Positions 37,604 to 46,993 of a stretch of DNA of 64,000 nucleotides are shown here, in pieces (positions within the stretch are counted from its first letter, which is position 1; each line of letters begins with the position of its first letter). A program made the translations under genes and the position numbers. The notes beneath the pieces were generated by a model that made no database searches, had not been told where the DNA came from, and saw nothing but the letters and a program-made list of their open reading frames with translations. Origin of the DNA: Pradoshia sp. D12 (GTDB taxonomy: Bacteria; Bacillota; Bacilli; Bacillales; Pradoshiaceae). The stretch covers positions 3,785,587 to 3,849,586 of the forward strand of contig NZ_CP044545.1 of the NCBI RefSeq assembly GCF_008935075.1. The letters run 5' to 3'.

Positions 37604-37756
37604 TTTTTTGGCCCCCTAACTTTTAGTGAAAATTTTAAAAGTAGAAAACCAGAAAAACCTTTTCTGTCTAAGCATGTACTTAAAGACTGTAAAAATTTTT
37701 TTGATCTTCAAACCTTTTTGCTGTTTTATTGTAACATACAGCTTACTAATTAACAA
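37604..37756 (-). promoter_or_regulatory. csp promoter and long 5' leader
   Basis: On the minus strand TTGTTA (37756-37751), a 17-nt spacer and TACAAT (37733-37728) form a good sigma-A promoter. Transcription would begin near 37721, leaving about 118 nt of U- and A-rich leader before the start codon. Such leaders in known csp mRNAs act as temperature-dependent structures; that role here is inferred. Confidence 0.65.
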
Positions 37757-37930
37757 ACAATTTAAACAAATCAAACTAATCCAAAATGTGATGGTTATTC
37801 CAATATAGGGTAAAAATATAATTTGTATCTTCTTTATCAATACAAAATGAAACTTTTGAACTGTCTTCTTCGTAAAGGCTCGTTAATTCATCTGGTACCA
37901 CTTAATCTTCATCAGTCTCCTGATTTTTAA

Positions 37931-37970
37931 CAAAAACGCCTATCCTCTAAAATTAGGATAGGCATTTTTG
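37931..37970. terminator. topB terminator
   Basis: GCCTATCCT (37938-37946) / AGGATAGGC (37955-37963) flanked by A and T runs, 24 nt after the topB stop. Confidence 0.85.
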
Positions 37971-37994
37971 TTTTTGAAAAATTAACTTAATTCT

Positions 37995-40184
37995 CTAGTC
38001 AAATTTCATTCCTTTTAATAAATCAGCAAATGGATTGTTGATAGGCTCCGTTTCCTTTTCTTGCTGTTTCAGGTACTTTTGTACAGTTCGTTTATCCACT
38101 TTTCCGCCAGACTCTTTTTTACGTCTCTCTTCAAAAGCAGATAATTTTTCACGGTATCCACATTTACAGGTAAATATTTGTCCCTGACCTTCGCCACGGA
38201 GTTCCATTTTCTTTTTGCATTGAGGGCATCGTGCATTAGTGACACGTGACACGTTCTTTCTATGACCACATTCGCGATCTTGGCAGACAAGCATTTTGCC
38301 TTTCTTTCCGTTTACTTCTAACATTGGTTTCCCGCATTCTGGGCAGGATTTTGTGGAGATATTGTCGTGCTTATACTTTTTATTGCTGGCTTTAATTTCT
38401 GCCACAATTTCTTTTGTATGCTCTTTCATCTCATTAATGAACACAGCCTTTTTCATTTTCCCTTTAGCGATTAGCTCAAGTTTTTGTTCCCACTCTGCTG
38501 TTGTAGTTGGCGACTTCAATTCTTCCGGTACTAAATTAAGTAACTGGCGTCCTTTAGAAGTAATATATATATCTTTTCCACCACGTTTTTCGATTAAGAA
38601 TGAATTGAATAATTTATCTATAATATCTGCACGGGTTGCAACTGTACCAAGCCCGCCAGTTATCTTTATCGTATCTACAAGCTTTTTATCTTTTGTTTCC
38701 ATGTACTTCGTAGGGTTTTCCATCGCTGACAGTAAAGTAGCCTCTGTAAAACGCGCAGGTGGCTTAGTTTGACCTGAAGTTTGCGATATTATCGTAATTG
38801 CTAATTTGTCACCCTTATTGATTTTCGGAAGTAACTGTTCCTTCACCTCATCGCCAGATTCCTCTTCCTCAAAACGATTGTTATAGACTTCCTTCCAGCC
38901 TGGCTGAATCACTGTTTTACCACGGGCGATAAAGGACTCTGGGCCAATCTTCGCATGGACTGTTAATTGCTCGAATTCATGGGCCGGAAATAGAACAGCG
39001 AGAAACCGCTTCACGACCAAATCATAAATTTTACGTTCCTTATCATTAAAGGCAGCATAATTAACGAAGCCTTCCGTTGGAATGATGGCATGGTGGTCGC
39101 TGACTTTACTGTCGTCAACAAAGGCCTTCGTCGCCTTAATAGGCCTATTTATAATCTTAGTTACTAACTTACGATACTCATTACCGCCGATTGCCTTTAA
39201 GCGCTCTGGAATGGTGCTGACAATATCAGATGATATATAGCGTGAATCAGTACGTGGATATGTTAGTACTTTATGTTGTTCATATAGTTTCTGCATAATA
39301 TTCAGTGTTTCTTTAGCTGAATAGCCAAAGATCTTATTAGCATCACGTTGAAGTTCTGTTAAATCATATAAGGCAGGTGAAAAGTTTTTCTTTGCTTTGC
39401 GTTCAATAGAAACTACATTCGCATCTTTATATCCAAGCGATTTAACAATTGCATCTATTTTTTCTTTATTAAAGCTGCGGCTATTACCATTCACATCTTG
39501 CCATGTTAATTTAAGCCCATCAGCTTGCGCTTCAATACCATAATAAGTTTGCGGTTTAAAGTTTTTGATTTCATCTTCACGTGCCGCTACCATAGCAACT
39601 GTTGGTGTTTGGACGCGACCACAATTTAATTGTGCATTAAATTTAGTTGTTAATGCACGACTTGCATTTAAACCGATATACCAGTCTGCTTCTGAGCGTG
39701 CTACTGCGGAAGCATATAAATTTTCATACGATTTACCAGGTTTTAAGTTATTAAATCCGTCTTTTATCGCTTTATCTGTTACAGAAGATATCCATAGGCG
39801 CTTGATTGGCTTATTGACTTTTGCTTTATCAATAATCCAACGTGCAACTAATTCTCCTTCCCTTCCCGCATCAGTAGCCACAATTATTTCATTCACATCA
39901 CTGCGAATTAATTGTGCTTTTACAGCATTAAACTGTTTTCCAGTTTGTTTAATGACAACTAATTTCATACGTTCTGGAAGCATAGGAAGATCTTCTAGAT
40001 TCCATGTTTTATATTTATTATCATAAGCTTCAGGATCAGCTAAAGTAACTAAATGCCCTAATGCCCAAGTAACTATATATTTGTTTCCTTCGAAAAATCC
40101 ATTGCCCTTCTTTGTACATTTCAGTACATTCGCAATATCACGGGCAACGGAAGGTTTTTCAGCAATGACTACACTTTTTGCCAT
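37995..40184 (-). CDS. topB: DNA topoisomerase III
   Basis: This 729-aa type IA topoisomerase decatenates and relaxes DNA. The N-terminal TOPRIM domain shows VIAEKPSVARDIA and ATDAGREGELVARWI; the catalytic tyrosine is Tyr309 in LTYPRTDSRYI. The C-terminus has two zinc-ribbon modules (CPECGKPM...CQDRECG and CPQCKKKM...CKCGYREKL). Length matches B. subtilis TopB (about 727). It is a single gene next to the mrp operon and separated from it by a terminator. Confidence 0.95.
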   Translation of the reverse strand: MAKSVVIAEKPSVARDIANVLKCTKKGNGFFEGNKYIVTWALGHLVTLADPEAYDNKYKTWNLEDLPMLPERMKLVVIKQTGKQFNAVKAQLIRSDVNEIIVATDAGREGELVARWIIDKAKVNKPIKRLWISSVTDKAIKDGFNNLKPGKSYENLYASAVARSEADWYIGLNASRALTTKFNAQLNCGRVQTPTVAMVAAREDEIKNFKPQTYYGIEAQADGLKLTWQDVNGNSRSFNKEKIDAIVKSLGYKDANVVSIERKAKKNFSPALYDLTELQRDANKIFGYSAKETLNIMQKLYEQHKVLTYPRTDSRYISSDIVSTIPERLKAIGGNEYRKLVTKIINRPIKATKAFVDDSKVSDHHAIIPTEGFVNYAAFNDKERKIYDLVVKRFLAVLFPAHEFEQLTVHAKIGPESFIARGKTVIQPGWKEVYNNRFEEEESGDEVKEQLLPKINKGDKLAITIISQTSGQTKPPARFTEATLLSAMENPTKYMETKDKKLVDTIKITGGLGTVATRADIIDKLFNSFLIEKRGGKDIYITSKGRQLLNLVPEELKSPTTTAEWEQKLELIAKGKMKKAVFINEMKEHTKEIVAEIKASNKKYKHDNISTKSCPECGKPMLEVNGKKGKMLVCQDRECGHRKNVSRVTNARCPQCKKKMELRGEGQGQIFTCKCGYREKLSAFEERRKKESGGKVDKRTVQKYLKQQEKETEPINNPFADLLKGMKFD

Positions 40185-40280
40185 ATTTCTAAACTCCTTT
40201 ACTAACTATGTACTGTCAATATACCATAGTTTCAATGTTTGAATTGAATAGACATCCTATCGCTTTTTTTCCAAATTAAA

Positions 40281-40325
40281 ACTGCCCCATAAAAGTTAGA
40301 TTTAGTCTAACCTTTAGTGGGCAGT
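40281..40325 (-). terminator. mrp operon terminator
   Basis: ACTGCCC (40281-40287) / GGGCAGT (40319-40325) encloses a second stem AAAGTTAGA/TCTAACCTTT; the minus strand continues TTTTAATTT. It begins 12 nt after mrpG. Confidence 0.75.
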
Positions 40326-40336
40326 TCAACTATCTT

Positions 40337-40678
40337 TCATTTAGACTTCAATAATTTCTTCAAATCATCACGGACTGTACGGTCGGTAAGTTTTACGTTT
40401 GAGCGATAAGCTGCCCGGCAGATGATATGGCCTGCTACCGGAGCAGTCAGGAATACAAAGAATATTCCGAGAAGCAGCCGTATACTAACATATCCTTCAC
40501 CAATTAAAAAAAACAGAAATGCTCCCAGAAGGATGAATAGTACTCCAAGTGTTGTACTTTTTGAAGCTGCATGTGATCGTGTATAAACATCCGGAAGCCT
40601 AATCAGCCCAACACCACTTAGAAGCGTTAAGATTGTCCCCGTAAGAATACAGACAGCAGCAATCCACTCACTTATCAT
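40337..40678 (-). CDS. mrpG: Mrp antiporter subunit G
   Basis: This is a subunit of about 113 aa with three helices and the diagnostic loop GVGLIRLPDVYTRSHAASKS. The start is uncertain: ATG 40678 (MISEWIAAVC) fits the family, while a GTG at 40699 would add seven residues. It overlaps the end of mrpF by 11 nt. It is the last gene of the operon; all seven subunits are needed for Na+/H+ exchange in the known Bacillus complexes. Confidence 0.92.
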   Translation of the reverse strand: MISEWIAAVCILTGTILTLLSGVGLIRLPDVYTRSHAASKSTTLGVLFILLGAFLFFLIGEGYVSIRLLLGIFFVFLTAPVAGHIICRAAYRSNVKLTDRTVRDDLKKLLKSK

Positions 40679-40952
40679 TTCCACGTTCAATGACCACACC
40701 CCTTTCTATGAATCTCGCAAACGCGATAGTCCCGATAAAAGAAAGGATCCCTAACAACAATATGATGTCCAAGAAGGCATGGGATTTGAACAGTACAGAA
40801 AAAATAGCCACACCTGAAATTAAGTGGATTCCAATTGAATCCAGTGCCATAACCCTGTCTGGCATGGATGGACCTTTATAGAGGCGATAGATGGAAATGA
40901 GAATGGATAACGTTAAAATGAATAGCGCTACAGTCATGGCTTTTTCAAACAT
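40668..40952 (-). CDS. mrpF: Mrp antiporter subunit F
   Basis: This 94-aa three-helix protein has the family signature RLYKGPSMPDRVMALDSIG. The ATG shares one base with the mrpE stop (TAATG). In B. subtilis MrpF also influences cholate and Na+ efflux. It ends within the start region of mrpG. Confidence 0.93.
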   Translation of the reverse strand: MFEKAMTVALFILTLSILISIYRLYKGPSMPDRVMALDSIGIHLISGVAIFSVLFKSHAFLDIILLLGILSFIGTIAFARFIERGVVIERGNDK

Positions 40953-41428
40953 TATCGTGTAACCTCCTTAATCGCCTTTTCAAAGCTCATTTTTGCCTGA
41001 ATAATCGCTTGTTTAGATTCTTTGTAGTCCATGGCATGAATATAGAATGTTTTGTTGTCCGGCGAAATCTCCAATACCACGGAGCCTGGTGTCAGCGATA
41101 ATAGCAAAGCCAACATTGGTATTTCCCAATCTCCATTCAGATCTGTCTTTAAGGCAAAAACCGCCGGCTGAACATCTATTTTTTTACGTGTGACCTGCCT
41201 CAGAACAAGCACCGTAGAAGAAACGAGCTCTTTAAGAAATACAAATAGCAACTTTAATATAGAGAGAAATGTCCCCATGTAGAAGGATTTATTGAAAAAG
41301 CGACGCACAAAAAACAAAATAACGATTCCCACTAGATATCCGGCAAAGAACGAAGGGAAACTCCATTTATCCTGCAAGAGCATCCATAAGAAACCAATGA
41401 ATATATTAAGCAAGACTTGAACGGGCAC
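40952..41428 (-). CDS. mrpE: Mrp antiporter subunit E
   Basis: This 158-aa protein has two N-terminal helices (LLNIFIGFLWMLLQDKWSF, FFAGYLVGIVILFFVRRFF) and a conserved cytoplasmic domain with LLSLTPGSVVLEISPD. A GTG at 41428 is chosen because it gives exactly the B. subtilis length and lies 8 nt after GGGG; a GTG at 41437 is too close to that site. It lies 33 nt after mrpD. Confidence 0.92.
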   Translation of the reverse strand: MPVQVLLNIFIGFLWMLLQDKWSFPSFFAGYLVGIVILFFVRRFFNKSFYMGTFLSILKLLFVFLKELVSSTVLVLRQVTRKKIDVQPAVFALKTDLNGDWEIPMLALLLSLTPGSVVLEISPDNKTFYIHAMDYKESKQAIIQAKMSFEKAIKEVTR

Positions 41429-41461
41429 AACGACCACCCCTTTTTGTTTATAGACTAGCTA

Positions 41462-42940
41462 CTATTCTCCTAAAACCGCATCGATATATAAATCAGGGTT
41501 CATCAAGCCTTCGGCAGCCAACTGGATATAAGATGAGATTATTTCTCCACCCAATCCCAGAAAAATTGTTGCAGCCGTCAAAAGCGTAATTGGTATAATA
41601 ACCCCTCTTGTTGTCCCTTTCTCCATTTCTTCACTTAGGTTTGTCTCACCCCAGAATGCATTCATGAAGATTTTCATAACAGAATATAGCACTAACAAGC
41701 TTGATAGTAATCCAATTGCCCCCAGCCAATAATCTCCGGCTTCAAAGGTACCTTTTGTAATCAGCATCTTCCCGAGGAAACCACTGAAAGGTGGGATACC
41801 TGCCAACGCCAAGGCTGCGACAAAGAACATCCAGCCAAGAAACGGATGAGTCCGGATCAAGCCGCTGATTTCCTTTAATTTAGCAGTGCCAGTTAGGTAA
41901 ATAACTGTACCGCCGATTAGAAAAATCAGTGCTTTCACATTGATGTCATGCACAAGATAAAAAATGGAACCTGTGATGCTGCCTGTGGTGAAAGCAGCAA
42001 GTCCGGCCATAATCAAACCGACAGAAATGATAACATTGTAGGTCAAAATTCCTTCTATATCCCATCTCGAGACCGCACCGATTGCTCCGAGTAACATTGT
42101 CGCTGCCCCTAGGATTCCGATCAACAAGTGGGTGATTTCCGGTTGATGATAGAAAATCAATGTAAACATACGGAAAATAGCATAAATTCCAACCTTGGTG
42201 AGCAAAGCCGCAAAGATTGCTGCCACCGCTGTAGGTGGAACACTATATGATCCTGGTAACCAATGAAATAGCAAGAGACCGGCCTTCAGGCTGAAAACCA
42301 TGAGCAGTAAAATCGCAACGGTCGTCAGCAGCCCATTTTGTCCCGCTTCCGCAACACGGACAGACAGATGCGCCATATTCAACGTACCTGTTACAGCATA
42401 TAGGTAGGCAACGGACACAAGGAAAAAGAAGGATGACATGACATTAATCAATATATATTTGATTGATTCCCTGAGCTGTTTTTTCTCCCCGCCAAGTGTA
42501 ATCAATGCATAGGAGGAAATCAGCATCAGTTCGAAAAAGACAAATAGATTGAAGATATCTCCGGTCAAAAAAGATCCGTTCACACCGCTGATCATAAACA
42601 GGAACAATGGATAGAAGAAATTTTTCTCTCTTATCTTTCCAATTGTGTAAAAGGCGTAAAGCAAACAACAGAAAGACACAAATGCCGTTATAATCAACAG
42701 AATGACCGCAAACATATCGGCGACAAGGCTAATTCCATAAGGGGCCGCCCATCCCCCTGCCTGCAGAACCTGTATTCCCTCCACCTTTACTTTCATAGCC
42801 ATTAGCACTGAAACCATTCCCGTGGCTAGAATTGCCAGAAGAGCAATTGATCTTTGCGCATATAAGTTTTTTCTGAATATGACCATGATAAGTCCCGCGA
42901 TAAGCGGAATAATGACCGGCAGAATGATTATATTATTCAT
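41462..42940 (-). CDS. mrpD: Mrp antiporter subunit D
   Basis: This 492-aa protein with about 14 helices is homologous to the complex I antiporter-like subunits NuoL/M/N. Conserved charged helix segments include the glutamate in FVFFELMLISSYAL and the lysine in IFAALLTKVGIYAIFR. The ATG at 42940 lies 9 nt after AAGGGG; an ATG two codons earlier is also possible. It overlaps the end of mrpC. Confidence 0.95.
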   Translation of the reverse strand: MNNIIILPVIIPLIAGLIMVIFRKNLYAQRSIALLAILATGMVSVLMAMKVKVEGIQVLQAGGWAAPYGISLVADMFAVILLIITAFVSFCCLLYAFYTIGKIREKNFFYPLFLFMISGVNGSFLTGDIFNLFVFFELMLISSYALITLGGEKKQLRESIKYILINVMSSFFFLVSVAYLYAVTGTLNMAHLSVRVAEAGQNGLLTTVAILLLMVFSLKAGLLLFHWLPGSYSVPPTAVAAIFAALLTKVGIYAIFRMFTLIFYHQPEITHLLIGILGAATMLLGAIGAVSRWDIEGILTYNVIISVGLIMAGLAAFTTGSITGSIFYLVHDINVKALIFLIGGTVIYLTGTAKLKEISGLIRTHPFLGWMFFVAALALAGIPPFSGFLGKMLITKGTFEAGDYWLGAIGLLSSLLVLYSVMKIFMNAFWGETNLSEEMEKGTTRGVIIPITLLTAATIFLGLGGEIISSYIQLAAEGLMNPDLYIDAVLGE

Positions 42941-43271
42941 CTTCATTTCCCCTTAATTCATTCAAATCGTCAGTTCCCAAGACTCGGTAACTACGATAGG
43001 CAACCACCAGAAAAAGACCTGTAACTGCAAAGTTAATAACAATCGCTGTCAGGATGAGCGCCTGTGGCAGCCCGTCTGTAAAGGAAGTGCTTTTCAATCC
43101 TAACAATGGCGGACCCCCGGTCTTTAATCCCCCCATTGTTAAGATTAAAAGATTGACAGCGTGGCCGATCACCGAAGTCCCAAGAATGATTCTCAGCAGG
43201 CTTTTGGATAGGACCATATATGTTCCAATTGTGAAAAAAACACCTACAAGTATAGACATAACTGTTTCCAT
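42933..43271 (-). CDS. mrpC: Mrp antiporter subunit C
   Basis: This 112-aa three-helix protein is homologous to complex I NuoK. Signatures are GTYMVLSKSLLRIILG, GHAVNLLILTMGG and LPQALILTAIVINFAVTG. It starts 2 nt after the mrpB stop and ends inside the mrpD start, consistent with coupled translation. Confidence 0.95.
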   Translation of the reverse strand: METVMSILVGVFFTIGTYMVLSKSLLRIILGTSVIGHAVNLLILTMGGLKTGGPPLLGLKSTSFTDGLPQALILTAIVINFAVTGLFLVVAYRSYRVLGTDDLNELRGNEDE

Positions 43272-43273
43272 AA

Positions 43274-43696
43274 TTATCGATCCTCACTTATGCTCAGGAT
43301 GATTGTCACAGCTGAACCAATGACAGCTAACGCTACACCAGTGTCAAATATAAGAGCGGTAGCTAGTTCCGTTTTACCTAAAATCGGAAAATCTACATAA
43401 CCATACGTTTGGGAAAGAAAGGGAACACCGAACAGAAATGAACCGACACCCGTAAGAATTGCAATCAGTACACCGATCGCTGCCACTGTTTTAAAATCCA
43501 CAGGAATAATCTTATTGACCGCTTCCGTCCCAAGCGTCAAATACATGAGTACAAGTGCACTGGCAATTCCCAACCCTCCGATAAATCCTCCTCCAGGGTT
43601 GTGATGCCCCGAGAAGAACAAATCAATGGAAAAGGTGAGGATAATCAATACTGCAACTTTTGTTACGGCCGTCAATAAAATATCATTAGGCTTCAT
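43274..43696 (-). CDS. mrpB: Mrp antiporter subunit B
   Basis: This 140-aa four-helix subunit has the signature FFSGHHNPGGGFIGGLGIASALVL. It overlaps the mrpA stop (ATGA). It corresponds to the MnhB domain that is fused to the A subunit in some other bacteria. Confidence 0.95.
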   Translation of the reverse strand: MKPNDILLTAVTKVAVLIILTFSIDLFFSGHHNPGGGFIGGLGIASALVLMYLTLGTEAVNKIIPVDFKTVAAIGVLIAILTGVGSFLFGVPFLSQTYGYVDFPILGKTELATALIFDTGVALAVIGSAVTIILSISEDR

Positions 43697-46092
43697 TTTT
43701 TATCCCTCCCTGTAACATTGACCTTGATTAATGTAAAGACAGCCAATCCCGCAATACACAGGACCGCCACTTCGACCATCGTATCAAGTCCCCTGAAGTC
43801 AACCAAGGTCGCGTTCACTATATTTTTAGCTCCGGCAAGCGTATAGGAATCTTCGAAATACCCAGAAATCGTTTCAAACAAACGGGTTCCATTGGCGGAA
43901 AGGGCCAATAGTGTTACCGTCAACCCCACTCCAACTGAAATCAACATATTGGTGAATTTGAAACGAACTTTACTTACTTCTTTTCGAAACTCTGGCAAAT
44001 GATAGAAGCACAGCAGGAATAAAGCGACTGTCACTGTTTCCACAACCAATTGCGTCAGCGCCAGATCCGGTGCCTGAAAAATAACGAAAAGAATAGACAC
44101 TAGATATCCAAGGGCACCAACAGCAATAATCGATGTCAGTCGATACTGGGAAAACAGTGCGATTAAAGCGGTCACCACCATACCAATGACCATCACAGCT
44201 TCATAAATGCTCACCGGTGAATCCTTAGACATATCGAAAGCAAAACCGTTGAACAGCCACAGAGAACCACCAACAATGAAAATAAAAAACGCAAAAATAT
44301 AAACTAGATAATCACGTGTATATCCAGTCATGTACTTCTTCGTTGCATAAGCAGATATCGATTCCATAAGCAGCAAAGACTCATTGTATATATTGTTAAA
44401 CGTCAGGCTTTGCGGATACCAGCTGAATACCCTGATCCACTTAGGCAGCAGCTTGTATAGCAATAGGCCAACTAATACGACACCGATTGTCATCAATAAT
44501 TCTGTATTAAAACCATGCCAAGCACTAATCTCCTTACCCAACCCTCCTGCTGCCTCATAATCCGGCAAGATTGATATAAGGGCAGGATCTAAAATGTATT
44601 TTGCCAAAATGTTGGGGAAGAAGAATATCAGGACTACAAACATCGCCAATATAGCAGGCGGAATCAGCATACCGACGGGCGGTTCATGAGCAGCCTTTGA
44701 CAGCATCTCAGGTTTATGTTCTCCAGTGAACGTCTTAAAGACCATAATCATACAGTAGACGAACGTTAGGATACTTGCTATCCAAGCAACAACAGGGAAT
44801 ATCATGCCGAACTTTTCCATCCCGAAAATATCCATCCCTGAAGCATTCACCACGCCGGTAAAAAACATTTCTTTACTCAAAAAGCCATTGAATGGCGGTA
44901 ATCCTGCCATAGAGAAACTTCCAATCATAGTGATCGTGAAAGAAATCGGCATGAGGCTCATTAACCCACCCAGCCTTTGCAGATTCCGGGTTCCTGTCTC
45001 ATGGTCAATGATTCCGACAACCATGAACAGACTTCCCTTAAAGGTTGAATGGTTAACCAAATGGAATACAGCCGCCATAATAGCGATTGCATATACTTTC
45101 GATTCATCGCCATAGCCAAAATAAATGGCAGCAGACCCCAATCCTAGTAGACTCATGATCAAACCGAGCTGACTAATTGTCGAATAAGCGAGCAAGGCCT
45201 TTAGATCTTTCTGACGAACTGCATTCCAGGATCCGTATAATAAAGTTACAATTCCGACCAAGGATACCGTCCAGAACCAAACTGCATCACCGCCAAACAA
45301 AGGGGTTAACCTAGCCACCAAATAGATGCCGGCTTTGACCATTGTAGCCGAATGGAGGTAAGCACTGATTGGTGTCGGTGCCTCCATCGCATCAGGTAGC
45401 CAAAGACTAAACGGAAACTGAGCTGATTTAGTGAAAGCTCCCAGTAAAATTAAAATCATCGCAGGTAAAAAGAGGACATTCTCCGGCAATAATTTAGCTT
45501 GGAAGATCATTTCACGGATGCTATATGTATCGGTAATGATGGAAAGGAGCAACAACCCGGCCAACATAGATAATCCACCGAAAATGGTGATTAGCATCGA
45601 CTTCCGTGCTCCTTCTCTCGATTTTTTCCGTTGGTACCAATAAGCAATCAACAAGAAAGATGAAATACTGGTCAGTTCCCAGAACACGTAAAGGACGACA
45701 ACATTATCCGAGAAAACGACTCCAAGCATGGCCCCCATAAACAACATCAGATATACATAAAAGTTATGCAGCTCCTCCCGAGCCCTGGACATATAGAAAA
45801 TCGAGTACAAAATGACAAGCGATCCGACACCTGTGATTAACATACCGAATAAGAGGGACAATCCGTCGACATAAGCTGTGAAATTAATCCCGAATGATGG
45901 CAGCCATTTAAATTCACTGGTCAATGTATTCCCAGTCGTTGTAATTGGGATATACTGTAATAAGGAGATAAAGATGATGACCGGCAAAAAAAGAACAAAC
46001 CAGCCTATATGTAATTTTTTATTGAACATACTATAGAGGAAAGGTATCAGAACCGCAAAGAAAAACGGTAATAAAATCATTAAATTAATCAT
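43693..46092 (-). CDS. mrpA: Mrp antiporter subunit A
   Basis: This is the largest subunit, 799 aa, with about 20 helices and a NuoL-like N-terminal part (VYVFWELTSISSFLLIAYWY, TKSAQFPFSLWLPDAMEAPT, SAYLHSATMVKAGIYLVARL) and a C-terminal DUF4040/NuoJ-like part (FQAPDLALTQLVVETVTVAL). GGGAGCGCGAGG precedes the ATG. As first gene it sets operon expression. Its upstream region is shared with the divergent UspA-like gene. Confidence 0.96.
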   Translation of the reverse strand: MINLMILLPFFFAVLIPFLYSMFNKKLHIGWFVLFLPVIIFISLLQYIPITTTGNTLTSEFKWLPSFGINFTAYVDGLSLLFGMLITGVGSLVILYSIFYMSRAREELHNFYVYLMLFMGAMLGVVFSDNVVVLYVFWELTSISSFLLIAYWYQRKKSREGARKSMLITIFGGLSMLAGLLLLSIITDTYSIREMIFQAKLLPENVLFLPAMILILLGAFTKSAQFPFSLWLPDAMEAPTPISAYLHSATMVKAGIYLVARLTPLFGGDAVWFWTVSLVGIVTLLYGSWNAVRQKDLKALLAYSTISQLGLIMSLLGLGSAAIYFGYGDESKVYAIAIMAAVFHLVNHSTFKGSLFMVVGIIDHETGTRNLQRLGGLMSLMPISFTITMIGSFSMAGLPPFNGFLSKEMFFTGVVNASGMDIFGMEKFGMIFPVVAWIASILTFVYCMIMVFKTFTGEHKPEMLSKAAHEPPVGMLIPPAILAMFVVLIFFFPNILAKYILDPALISILPDYEAAGGLGKEISAWHGFNTELLMTIGVVLVGLLLYKLLPKWIRVFSWYPQSLTFNNIYNESLLLMESISAYATKKYMTGYTRDYLVYIFAFFIFIVGGSLWLFNGFAFDMSKDSPVSIYEAVMVIGMVVTALIALFSQYRLTSIIAVGALGYLVSILFVIFQAPDLALTQLVVETVTVALFLLCFYHLPEFRKEVSKVRFKFTNMLISVGVGLTVTLLALSANGTRLFETISGYFEDSYTLAGAKNIVNATLVDFRGLDTMVEVAVLCIAGLAVFTLIKVNVTGRDKK

Positions 46093-46203
46093 GTCCTCGC
46101 GCTCCCTTCATCATAGAATACTGTACGCACACACAAAAGTGACGATATATCCAACGGACCCTTTTTATATTAGAAATATTTACTCTATTTTGTGTAATAA
46201 TAA

Positions 46204-46232
46204 TTGACTGAAAATCTGGCATGGGCTATATT
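46204..46232 (+). promoter_or_regulatory. Promoter of the UspA-like gene
   Basis: TTGACT (46204-46209), 17 nt, TATATT (46227-46232) gives a near-consensus sigma-A promoter 45 nt before the start. Its location rules out the open frame's upstream ATG at 46221 as the true start. Confidence 0.75.
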
Positions 46233-46277
46233 CGTAATAGTCCAATGAACTACCATCTATTTAGAGGTGAACTTTTA

Positions 46278-46928
46278 ATGAAAAAATGCAAAAGCCGAAT
46301 GGACGAAAGCATCCTTGTGTGTGTCTATTACGGCCCCAATGGTGATCGCTTGATCCAGCGTGGCAGTAAAATCGCCAACATGTTGGATTGTCCCCTATAT
46401 ATCTTGACAGTGGACCCAAGTCCTTTTGATGAACTAGACGCTGAGAAATCCGAAAGTATTGAGAGATGGCGTCAGCTCGCCGAGGAATTGGAAGCAGAGG
46501 AATTCATTTTGAAAGATAATGAGAAACGACCGTTTGCAAAAGTAATAGCGGATGTCGCACGTGAAAAACAAATTTCACAGATCATCCTTGGTCAAACAGC
46601 ACAAAGCCGTTGGGAACAGATTGCTAAAGGTTCGATTATAAATACTTTGTTGCGAGATATTCCATTTGTTGACATTCATATAATATCCGTCGCCCGGGCA
46701 TTGAGAGATGATCCAGACGGCCTTTACGAAAAAGGCGTACGTGCCTATCTCGAAAAAGAAGACAATCATTATCGGCTGAGCTTTGAACATACAAAGAAAA
46801 GTGAATTTGAGGGTATCTTCTTTAAAGAAATCGGTACTGATTTCAATACTGGTATCTTTAAATTTATGAAAAACCAAAAAACACTGCAAGTAACCGTGAC
46901 TGATAACTATGTCAAAGAAACTTTATGA
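46278..46928 (+). CDS. Universal stress / KdpD-type USP protein
   Basis: This 216-aa cytoplasmic protein has a UspA fold like that inside KdpD: ILVCVYYGPNGDRLIQRGSK, then CPLYILTVDPSPFDEL and QIILGQTAQSRWEQIAKGSI, which resembles the nucleotide-binding GxxxxS/T loop. The last 80 residues are not part of USP and are unrecognised. AGAGGTGA precedes the ATG at 46278. Its divergent position to mrp suggests a role in ion or pH homeostasis, which is inference. It is monocistronic. Confidence 0.8.
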   Translation: MKKCKSRMDESILVCVYYGPNGDRLIQRGSKIANMLDCPLYILTVDPSPFDELDAEKSESIERWRQLAEELEAEEFILKDNEKRPFAKVIADVAREKQISQIILGQTAQSRWEQIAKGSIINTLLRDIPFVDIHIISVARALRDDPDGLYEKGVRAYLEKEDNHYRLSFEHTKKSEFEGIFFKEIGTDFNTGIFKFMKNQKTLQVTVTDNYVKETL

Positions 46929-46934
46929 TGTGAC

Positions 46935-46964
46935 ACCTCCACAAAAAAATGTGGGGGTTTTTTC
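46935..46964 (+). terminator. Terminator of the UspA-like gene
   Basis: ACCTCCAC / GTGGGGGT with an A-rich loop followed by TTTTTTC. Confidence 0.8.
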
Positions 46965-46993
46965 TTTTCTAAGGAAACTGGAGTCTGTTATAC

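Noticed and set aside
37604-37756. Riboswitch before the cold-shock gene
   Set aside because: No ligand-riboswitch consensus is visible; a long csp leader explains the length.
46221-46277. Upstream start of the UspA-like gene at 46221
   Set aside because: It falls inside the -10 region of the best promoter and has no ribosome site.
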